From the NCBI GenBank assembly GCA_003670925.1, contig QWQG01000031.1:1-36881 (forward strand): 36,881 bases of DNA. Direction: 5' to 3'. How positions within the stretch are numbered: the first letter of the stretch is position 1; each line of letters begins with the position of its first letter. This DNA comes from Planctomycetota bacterium. Lineage in GTDB: Bacteria > Planctomycetota > Planctomycetia > Planctomycetales > Planctomycetaceae. Positions 25,409-31,730 of the stretch are shown here, one piece after another. The notes below the pieces were generated by a model. The model saw nothing but the letters and a program-made list of their open reading frames with translations. It made no database searches and had not been told where the DNA came from. The translations under genes were made by a program, and so were the position numbers.

Positions 25409-25987
25409 TCAATCATTTTTCTGGTGGTGTCTGGTAATGCCCCTCCCCCAAACTCGCTGATTGAAGATTGTCGAACCACCACGTGGAATCGCGATCGTCG
25501 TCCAATTGTCGCCTGCCAGTATGCGTGAAATCAGCATGATCTGGCCGATATGGTAGGCACAGTGGGCCAAAGATCGTTGCATGGCCAGAGGGACCGAATG
25601 TGGTTCTCCTCGAATGGTCACGGACTTCCCCAAGCCGCCGCAGGAAAGGGCGGAAAGCGAATTGAAAAGAGTCTTCCAGCCAGACTCCCAATAGGCGATT
25701 AACTCATTACGTTCTTTGAATGTATCCACAAATTCATCATCACGATTACGCCACGGCTTTTCACCATCGGTCGTCAGGAAATCCGTCCATCTGGAAAGCA
25801 GGTTTCCAGCCACATGTTTGATGATCACGGCAATGTTATTGGTGTTGGCATCAAGTGCGACGTGCAACTTTGCGTCGGGAAGCTGAGCAATCGCTTTGTC
25901 CGCCCAGCCTTTGTTGGAGCGGAATGCCGCAATTGAACTGTCAATCACAACCATGCCAGCATCGTTGAATTCGGTTGGAGTCATCAT
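25409..25987 (-). CDS. DUF1572 (DinB-superfamily) protein
   Basis: A 192-residue four-helix-bundle protein of the DinB-like superfamily. The conserved KGWADKAIAQLPDAKLH start, IKHVAGNLLSRWTDFLTTDG, the GEPHSVPLAMQRSLAHCAYH block and the end GDNWTTIAIPRGGS fit DUF1572. The three putative metal histidines (in KHVAGN and HCAYHIGQ) are intact. I place the start at 25987 (MMTPTEF); the frame is open to an ATG at 26059. DinB-like proteins often bind divalent metal and act as thiol-dependent S-transferases; the substrate here is unknown. Confidence 0.85.
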   Translation of the reverse strand: MMTPTEFNDAGMVVIDSSIAAFRSNKGWADKAIAQLPDAKLHVALDANTNNIAVIIKHVAGNLLSRWTDFLTTDGEKPWRNRDDEFVDTFKERNELIAYWESGWKTLFNSLSALSCGGLGKSVTIRGEPHSVPLAMQRSLAHCAYHIGQIMLISRILAGDNWTTIAIPRGGSTIFNQRVWGRGITRHHQKND

Positions 25988-26064
25988 CAGTCGCCGTTGT
26001 TGAAAGCTGGTGTGTAACGTCGCCACAATTGAGCAATGATGTACTCCTTGACCAGACATACAAA

Positions 26065-26226
26065 TTACGTCGATGGTTCACGAATCGCATTGCCGAGCAT
26101 CAATAGTAGTGCTGCCACTTCCTGATCCAGATGCGGGATCGCTTCCTTCGGCCCACAGCAGTCCAGATCATCGACATACCAGAATTCGAATTTTGTCAGC
26201 GAGTACAGAACATAGCCTACTTGCAT
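26065..26226 (-). CDS. Small hypothetical protein (53 residues)
   Basis: An intact frame, MQVGYVLYSLTKFEFWYVDD onward to LLLMLGNAIREPST. Its ATG is only two bases after the stop of the preceding leftward gene, which supports real translation as part of the same operon. No family recognised; a CC pair (DLDCCGPKE) is present. Too short for routine gene finding. Confidence 0.5.
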   Translation of the reverse strand: MQVGYVLYSLTKFEFWYVDDLDCCGPKEAIPHLDQEVAALLLMLGNAIREPST

Positions 26227-26228
26227 GA

Positions 26229-26717
26229 TTACCGTTTCAGTCCTTCTGGAAGTTCCTTCAAACGCTCAATGGTGACGATTTCATGGAAGAACCACGGCTC
26301 TCCTGAGTTCCTGCGAAACATGGCACACTTGGATGGGTACTTCGTTCCGTCGTATTCCTTCCAATCACTGAATCGATAGATGTCGTTTCGCCAATCCACA
26401 CGGACAAGTTCATGTGTCTTCTGGTCGAAATACATATCAATCGCCGGATCCACGCTGCCTGTGACTTGGATGCCAGTCAATTCCTTTTCGCTGTCAGTTA
26501 CGTCAGGGATGAATGCAAGCGTGGACTTTTCGTCTTTGAGCACTCCCAGCGTCCACGCCCATGCTGTGATCTTTGCTGGTTCTTGCCCTCTTTCATTTGT
26601 TCCAATCCACCAAGACTTCGGTGGCTCGACCACTGAGACACGGGAAGTGCCGGGTGATACTCGCTCTTTTCCTGAGTTGTAGCGTTCTTCCATGCGGAAG
26701 AGCGTTGGACCGAACAT
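26229..26717 (-). CDS. Planctomycete hypothetical protein, probably N-terminally truncated
   Basis: A 162-residue protein with the sequence style of secreted planctomycete proteins that score a fitted or measured quantity (SWWIGTNERG, WTLGVLKDEKS, GSVDPAIDMYFDQKTHELVR, VDWRNDIYRFSDWKEYDGTK). Similar proteins I remember are longer and begin with a signal peptide, which is missing here: the frame begins MFGPTLFRMEER right after stops. Either a shortened gene or a remnant. Function unknown. Confidence 0.55.
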   Translation of the reverse strand: MFGPTLFRMEERYNSGKERVSPGTSRVSVVEPPKSWWIGTNERGQEPAKITAWAWTLGVLKDEKSTLAFIPDVTDSEKELTGIQVTGSVDPAIDMYFDQKTHELVRVDWRNDIYRFSDWKEYDGTKYPSKCAMFRRNSGEPWFFHEIVTIERLKELPEGLKR

Positions 26718-26736
26718 TACTAATCGGTTTTTTTAA

Positions 26737-26883
26737 TCACTGATTCGACCCTCGCCCATTTCTGCACGTTTCCGAGCAATACTTGACCTGCCCCCAGACC
26801 TTCGCCCATTTCTTCCGCCAAGCGAACGGTCGGTTGCAGATCGGGCATATCTTCGTTGGCAGATTGGGTTTGTTGTGAGGCAT
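26737..26883 (-). CDS. DUF2256 small zinc-ribbon-like protein
   Basis: A 48-residue protein: MPHNKPNLPTKICPICNRPF, then AWRKKWAKVW and a second Cys pair in YCSETCRNG. The CPIC and CSETC pairs separated by a Trp/Lys-rich loop are the DUF2256 signature, a small probable zinc-binding protein of unknown role that in other bacteria often neighbours photolyase/cryptochrome genes. No photolyase is near here. It lies 45 bases after the stop of the phosphatase gene on the same strand. Confidence 0.85.
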   Translation of the reverse strand: MPHNKPNLPTKICPICNRPFAWRKKWAKVWGQVKYCSETCRNGRGSNQ

Positions 26884-26928
26884 CTTACTTCAGTAACGTC
26901 AGCAGCATAACAACTGGCGATTCAGCCT

Positions 26929-27522
26929 TCATGCTGTCAGCCATCCGCCCTTCCAAACGCCTGTATCAAGACAGATCAAGTATCCCAAGTCGAGAACTTC
27001 TGTTTGCGGCGTGTGGCCCACCACAACAACTTTTCCCGAACAGGGAGGACTCGGAACATAGTCCCTCAGTGACAGCCAACGAATTGTGTGATCGTCCAAC
27101 TGTTCAAGCGGGACATCTGGTTTGTAGTTGGCGTGAAGCAAGATGTGGGTGTCGGTTTCGAAATATGATCGGCATGATTCAAGAAACCGAATGTGATTTC
27201 GTGGTATCAGATCAAGTTTGCCACTTGACCCGTAAGAATCCAGTGCCGCATCACCACCGCAGTTCAGCCAGAATTGAAAGTCCGATCGGCCTTCCCGTGC
27301 GTGAAGCATCATCTGGTCATGGTTGCCAAGAATCGGGACAAGATTGCAGCGATCACGAAGCTCAATCAGTTGATCGAGCATGCCTTTCGAATCAATGCCT
27401 CGGTCAACGTAGTCGCCAAGTGGAATGATTGTGTCGTCAGGCTGAGGACTAATTGCCTCAATCAAGGCTTCCAAACCGATAAGCCATGTGTTGGTCTTCA
27501 GAATCGTCCAGAAATCAATCAT
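26929..27522 (-). CDS. PPP-type metallophosphatase, first metal motif missing
   Basis: A 197-residue calcineurin-like phosphoesterase of the bacterial serine/threonine protein phosphatase type. Seen: GDYVDRG (residues 36-42), GNHD (66-69), His130 in LLHANYKPD and GHTPQ (169-173). The expected first metal-binding motif GDxHG, which should come just before LIGLEALIEAI, is replaced by MIDFWTILKTNTW. The C-terminus also stops early after GGWLTA. The gene therefore seems damaged at both ends, probably by small indels. Its ATG overlaps the end of the hydrolase-CPXCG gene by eight bases (ATGATTGA), so it belongs to that operon. A longer open frame upstream is antisense shadow. Confidence 0.75.
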   Translation of the reverse strand: MIDFWTILKTNTWLIGLEALIEAISPQPDDTIIPLGDYVDRGIDSKGMLDQLIELRDRCNLVPILGNHDQMMLHAREGRSDFQFWLNCGGDAALDSYGSSGKLDLIPRNHIRFLESCRSYFETDTHILLHANYKPDVPLEQLDDHTIRWLSLRDYVPSPPCSGKVVVVGHTPQTEVLDLGYLICLDTGVWKGGWLTA

Positions 27523-28243
27523 AGTCCTGTTCTGGTTCTGCCCAGACCTGAGCATTCCCTTCGTCATCAATCTGAACGTGGATCGTGTTGGCTCGGCAGC
27601 AGACCGGACAGTCTTCGACATACGTCTGACTTGTGCCTTCCGTGACGTCAAGCGGAATGATGATCTCTTCACCACACGCATCGCAGATGTAACTGGCGTC
27701 TTCCTGCGATGTTGCCTTGCTATTGCTGGCTAAATTCGCTGGTGATTGTGACTCATCGTCCAGCCACGGCAGTTTTTCGCCGGACGCCAGCAAGTTGCAG
27801 GCCCACAGCATCACTGACAGGGATTCATCATCCGCCAGTCGATGATCATTGCCGATTTCGATTAACGTCTCTGATGGCAGGCCACTGCTGCCGACCAGTT
27901 CTTCGGAGTCCGCAAAAGAAATCACATCATCATTGCGACTATGCAGGATCAGAGAGTATGCCTTGAGTGTCTTGACCGTTCCCCAATTCTTCCATGCTGG
28001 GCAAAGCAGTACCAGTGGTGTGTTTTGGGAGTTGATATTGAGAGCGATTGCTCCGCCCCGAGAAGAGCCGGCAATGACATCAGGCTGATGCTGATCGTAC
28101 TCAGCTTGTGCTGTACGAACGGCAGCGGCGAAATCGTCGTCATCCAGCTTGGGATTGATGACCTCGTGGCCGTGATCTTTCAGGTACGTTGGTTTGACGC
28201 CACCGGGAACCGAATGCCAGCCGTGGAGGAAGAGGATTTTCAT
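27515..28243 (-). CDS. Alpha/beta hydrolase fused to a CPXCG cysteine-rich domain
   Basis: A 242-residue two-domain protein. Residues 1-155 form a small alpha/beta hydrolase (FLHGWHSVPGG start) with nucleophile Ser61 in GSSRGG, likely acid Asp105/106 in RNDDVIS and His134 in GNDHRL, like YqiA/RBBP9-type esterases. After an acidic linker, residues 184-240 are a CPXCG domain with CDAC (187-190) and CPVCC (212-216), expected to bind zinc, normally found as a stand-alone protein. Its ATG overlaps the stop of the XRE gene (ATGA) and its end overlaps the phosphatase start, so the three are translationally coupled. Substrate unknown. Confidence 0.85.
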   Translation of the reverse strand: MKILFLHGWHSVPGGVKPTYLKDHGHEVINPKLDDDDFAAAVRTAQAEYDQHQPDVIAGSSRGGAIALNINSQNTPLVLLCPAWKNWGTVKTLKAYSLILHSRNDDVISFADSEELVGSSGLPSETLIEIGNDHRLADDESLSVMLWACNLLASGEKLPWLDDESQSPANLASNSKATSQEDASYICDACGEEIIIPLDVTEGTSQTYVEDCPVCCRANTIHVQIDDEGNAQVWAEPEQDYD

Positions 28244-28587
28244 GGAGTCTTGACGTGTACGCTGTTTGATTCAATTTGATCAAGAAGCCGATCTAAAGTT
28301 CTGTCATCAAGCTCAGCAATTCTCCGAAATGCCTGAGGTCGCTCCAGCACCCGCATTTGAATTGCCGGTGGCACCCGATCCGTGAGCAGCAACAACTCAT
28401 CCTCATCGCATTGAAGTGCGTCCGCCAGTTTGTGGATGAACTTCTCGGATGGATAGTCGCCAAACTGCAGGCGTTCCTTTTCGACCTTGCAGATATAGCC
28501 GACCGTCACACCGACTTTTTCCGCCACCTTTTGTTGCGTCAGCTTTCGCTGAAGTCGAAGCTCTTTGACTCGCTCGCCGAACCTCAT
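28240..28587 (-). CDS. XRE-family helix-turn-helix regulator
   Basis: A 115-residue DNA-binding protein. MRFGERVKELRLQRKLTQQK begins a Cro/C1-type helix-turn-helix with VAEKVGVTVGYICKVEKERL as the turn and recognition helix, followed by a short helical tail (PPAIQMRVLERPQAFRRIAE). Regulators of this exact build often stand next to type I R-M genes, and a divergent hsdM begins about 100 bases away. AGGAGG lies eight bases before this ATG, which fixes the start (a longer frame from 28746 exists). It likely regulates its own operon and perhaps hsdM. Confidence 0.9.
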   Translation of the reverse strand: MRFGERVKELRLQRKLTQQKVAEKVGVTVGYICKVEKERLQFGDYPSEKFIHKLADALQCDEDELLLLTDRVPPAIQMRVLERPQAFRRIAELDDRTLDRLLDQIESNSVHVKTP

Positions 28588-28595
28588 AGGCTCGT

Positions 28596-28601
28596 CCTCC
28601 T
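28596..28601 (-). promoter_or_regulatory. Ribosome binding site of the XRE gene
   Basis: AGGAGG on the minus strand, eight bases before the ATG at 28587; it decides against the 53-residue longer frame. Confidence 0.85.
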
Positions 28602-28626
28602 GTTGATTGCCCAACTGCCCACCCCC

Positions 28627-28655
28627 AATGTAGAGTACTGGCACTAAACAGTCAA
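28627..28655 (-). promoter_or_regulatory. Strong sigma70-type promoter of the XRE-hydrolase-phosphatase operon
   Basis: On the minus strand TTGACT and TACATT are separated by exactly 17 bases, about 40 bases before the XRE ATG. The spacer holds AGTGCCAGTACT, whose ends (AGT/ACT) are symmetric and which could serve as the XRE operator; that part is weak. The divergent hsdM promoter must lie in the same ~100-base gap, so one regulator could control both. Confidence 0.7.
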
Positions 28656-30286
28656 CAATGGGCAGATCAGTCGATGCGGAGTCACTCAATGCCGTCCGAG
28701 GCAACAGCGAAAAACGGATCAATGGCTTCAGCATTTGCCGCAGCAAAGAAGAAAGCGGAACGGCTGACGCTGCCGAAGCTCGAACGCAAGCTGTTTGAAG
28801 CGTGTGATATTCTGCGAGGCAACATGGATGCCTCGGAGTACAAAGAATTTATCTTCGGCATCCTGTTCCTCAAACGCCTGAACGATCAGTTTCAGGAAGA
28901 TCAGGGACGGATGCGGAATGAATACACCGCAAAGAAGCTGAAACCTGACCTCATCGAAAAGCAACTTGCCAACCCGGACAAGTACGACTTCTACGTCCCC
29001 GATGACGCTCGCTGGGATTAAAACGACGACAAAGGCCGCAACAAGGGATTGGCTCATCTGAAGACCAGCGTCGATTCCGGGCTGAACAAGGCTCTGGCGG
29101 CGGTGGAGGATGCCAATCCGAATACGCTTCAGGATGTTTTGAAAGGCATTAACTTCAATCGGCGAGTCGGTCAGCGAACGCTCGACGACAGCACACTGGT
29201 CAACTTCATCCAGCATTTCTCCAACATCCTGCTGGCGAATGATGACTTCGAATTCCCCGATCTGCTGGGTGCCGCTTACGAATATCTAATCAAGTACTTC
29301 GCCGACAGTGCTGGCAAGAAAGGCGGCGAGTTCTATACACCGACCGAAGTCGTCGAGCTGCTGGTGCTGCCGATTGATCCGAAGGAAGGCATGAGTATCC
29401 TCGACCCGACCGTAGGCTCGGGCGGTATGCTGATTCGGTCGAAGAAGTACGTTCAGGAAACGGGCGGAGATCCCCGTAATCTGGAACTGGCCGGGCAGGA
29501 ACTCAACGGCGGCACATGGGCGATCTGCAAAATGAACATGCTGCTGCATGGCATTCGCAGTGCCGACATCAGGCACGGCGATACTCTGAAAGAACCATTG
29601 CATCTGGACACGAACGGCGAACTGCGGCGATTTGACCGAGTGATCGCCAATCCTCCGTTCTCCCAGAACTACAGTCTGGAGACGATGAAGTTCAAAGAAC
29701 GGTTCCGTCACTTCATGCCCGAAAGCGGCAAGAAGGCGGACCTGATGTTTGTGCAGCACATGGTGGCATCACTGAAGTCGGACGGCAAAATGGCCGTGGT
29801 CATGCCGCACGGGGTGCTGTTTCGAGGCGGCGAAGAGAAAGCCTGTCGTCAGCAGTTCATCAAAGACGGCATTCTGGAAGCCGTGATTGGTCTGCCGAGC
29901 AACCTCTTTTACGGCACCGGCATTCCGGCCTGTGTGCTGGTGATCAACAAGCACGGAGCCGCCAAACGCAAAGACGTGCTGTTCATCAATGCGGATCGAG
30001 AATTCAAGGAAGGCAAGAACCAGAACTCGCTGCGTGCGGAAGACATAGAGAAGATCGCTCAGGTCTATCGGACTCGGCAGAACCTCGACAAATATTCCCG
30101 AGTTGTGTCGTTTGAGGAACTGGAGAAGGAAGAGTGGAACCTCAACATTCGCCGCTACGTCGATAACAGCCCACCACCGGAACCCCACGATGTCCGAGCC
30201 CACCTGCACGGCGGCATCCCTATGGCAGAGATTGATTCGCTTACCGATTTTTTCAAGAACTACGAAGGCGTGAAGGATGCGATTTT

Positions 30287-30382
30287 CGTAGGTTGGACAT
30301 TCTTGTCCGACTCATCTTCTTCCCATTCCTCAACCCCATCCAAAACAAAACGCAACGACGGGCAAGAATGCCCATCCTGCGC
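30287..30382. repeat. REP-like palindromic element, TGGACA-N-TGTCC family (copy 2), inside hsdM
   Basis: Arms GTAGGTTGGACATTCTTGTC and GACGGGCAAGAATGCCCATC in inverted orientation flank a 45-base A/C-rich spacer. Each arm is itself a small palindrome. The family is the same as at 5865-5926. Translated in the hsdM frame it gives VGWTFLSDSSSS and later NDGQECPSC, peptides I recall as recurrent in planctomycete proteins. It lies between the catalytic domain and the coiled-coil tail of HsdM. Confidence 0.85.
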
Positions 30383-30982
30383 CGCATTCTCCCCAACCAT
30401 CACCACCAAAGACCAAATCAAAACCACCATCGAATCCGCCCCCGGCCTGCAAACAAAACACGCTGCGTTTCAGAAAGCCCTCGCAGGCTGGTGGAAGAAG
30501 AATCTTGCTGAGATCGAACGTCTGCCGGAAACGAAGAACGTGTTTGAACTCCGGCGGCACTGCATCGACAGTCTGGCAAAGACATTCACATCGCAGGGCA
30601 TTCTGACCGGGCATCAGGTACGAGGCTCAGTCGCTGGATATATCAAAGTACTGGAAAGCGACCTGCAATCCATCGCCGCCAGCGGCTGGGGAGCCGAGTT
30701 GATTCCTGAAGAACAGATCCTGCAATCGCAGTTCCCTGAAGTGCTGGCTCAGATAGAGAAGGATCATACTCGAATCGCCGAACTGGAAGGACTGTTCGCT
30801 GCCGCCAATGAGACCGATGAAGAAGACGCCGATCTGGAGAACGTAGACACCGAAAACGGCGTCCTGCCCAAGGCGTTGGTTAAATCCTTAAAGGATGAAC
30901 GCAAAGTGCTGGCTGGCGAAGTGAAGGAGGCGAAACGACTGACGAAGACCGAGCATCGCAAAGAAACCGGTCGAGCATCCAC

Positions 30983-31043
30983 ACTAACCCGAAGCGCCAG
31001 CGAGGCCCACACTGCAAGAGCCTCGCTGGCGCTTCGGGTTGGT
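30983..31043. repeat. REP-like palindrome AACCCGAAGCGCCAGCGAGG, inside hsdM
   Basis: A perfect 20-base inverted repeat (AACCCGAAGCGCCAGCGAGG at 30986-31005 and its complement at 31021-31040) around a 15-base spacer; three more outer bases on each side nearly match. Translated in the hsdM frame it gives LTRSASEA and RASLALRVG; the opposite strand gives NPKRQRG. Both are familiar from planctomycete proteins. It sits in the charged coiled-coil tail of HsdM. Confidence 0.9.
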
Positions 31044-31439
31044 ATATCGTCGACCGCCACTGCAGAGGAACGCATTCAGGCCATCGATCAGCAACTGGAA
31101 CGCCATGCCGCTCTGGATGCGGAACTGAAGAAGCTGAAAGCCAACATTCGAGAAGTGGAGAAGCAGAAAGACGAAATGATCGCAGCGGCTCGTGCGAAGA
31201 TCACTGAGGACGAAGCGAAGACGTTGATCCTGGAACGATTCCGCAATTTGTTGAATGAACAATTCGACGGATATCTCCGGCAGTACCAGCGATCCTTCAT
31301 CGCCGCTGTGGAGAACGTGTGGCAGAAATACGCTGTCACCACAAAACAAATCCTCGCCGAACGAGACCGTGAAGCCGCTCAGCTCGACGCCTTTTTGACG
31401 GAACTGGGGTACAATCTTTAGTCGGCAAAGTTGGAATTT

Positions 31440-31517
31440 TCGTTTAACGGCGAGGCGTAGCCGTAGGCGAAGGCGTAGGCGAAGCGGCACCGACGCCTCC
31501 GGCTTGCCGTTGAACGA
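31440..31517. repeat. Third REP-like palindrome with internal GGCGTA/GGCGAA hexamer repeats
   Basis: Arms TCGTTTAACGGCGAG and CTTGCCGTTGAACGA are inverted; the left arm is extended by five or so hexamers of the type GGCGTA, GCCGTA, GGCGAA. It starts 18 bases after the hsdM stop and ends 40 bases before the DUF433 start. Translated on the minus strand it yields an LRLRLRLR run. Confidence 0.8.
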
Positions 31518-31556
31518 TCGGGGCACAATCACCGAGTTGAACATGGAGCACACACA

Positions 31557-31730
31557 ATGATCTGGACTGAACGAATCACGATTGATGCGGACGTTTGCCA
31601 CGGAAAACCGTGCGTTCGGGGATTGCGATATCCGGTGACGATGATTCTGGACTTGCTGGGATCGGGAATGACGGCACAGGATCTTCTGGCCGATTATCCC
31701 GATCTGGAAGCCGACGATATTCAGGCGTGA
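31557..31730 (+). pseudogene. DUF433 antitoxin-like protein, C-terminally truncated
   Basis: 57 codons (MIWTERITIDADVCHGKPCV, RGLRYPVTMILDLLGSGM, LLADYPDLEADDIQA). The HGKPCVRG and DYPDLE..DI motifs are those of DUF433, usually about 75-80 residues and often the antitoxin partner of a DUF5615 PIN-like toxin. The family normally continues after DIQA with a cysteine or alanine and a final helix; here a TGA is formed exactly where the sequence switches into the 3'-truncated hsdR on the other strand. The partner toxin gene is absent. Confidence 0.8.

Larger units (their letters stand above)
28689..31421 (+). pseudogene. hsdM: Type I restriction-modification methyltransferase hsdM, interrupted by a TAA and two in-frame repeats
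   Basis: A long N6-adenine methyltransferase subunit. GGAG at 28678 precedes the ATG at 28689. The first part ([38 protein letters not shown]) ends at an in-frame TAA at 29019-29021 after DDARWD; the same frame then continues with the rest of the domain, the SAM motif DPTVGSGGM (from 29403), catalytic NPPF (29649-29660) and a long coiled-coil tail to GYNL. Without the TAA the protein would be about 910 residues. Two palindromic elements (30287-30382 and 30983-31043) are inserted without breaking the frame. No hsdS or hsdR follows on this strand. Unless the stop is read through or is an assembly error, only a short N-terminal piece and perhaps a restart from TTG 29049 are made. Confidence 0.85.

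Noticed and set aside
26929-27681. 250-residue phosphatase starting at 27681
   Set aside because: The first 53 residues are read antisense/out of frame through the CPXCG domain gene; the ATG at 27522 overlapping the upstream stop is the natural start.
29019-29021. Programmed stop-codon readthrough or recoding in hsdM
   Set aside because: The codon is TAA, not the TGA used for selenocysteine, and no recoding structure was recognised after it; a mutation is simpler.
31440-31517. CRISPR or other spaced repeat array from the GGCGTA/GGCGAA hexamers
   Set aside because: The units are contiguous 6-mers with no spacers and sit within a palindrome; no cas genes are in the window.
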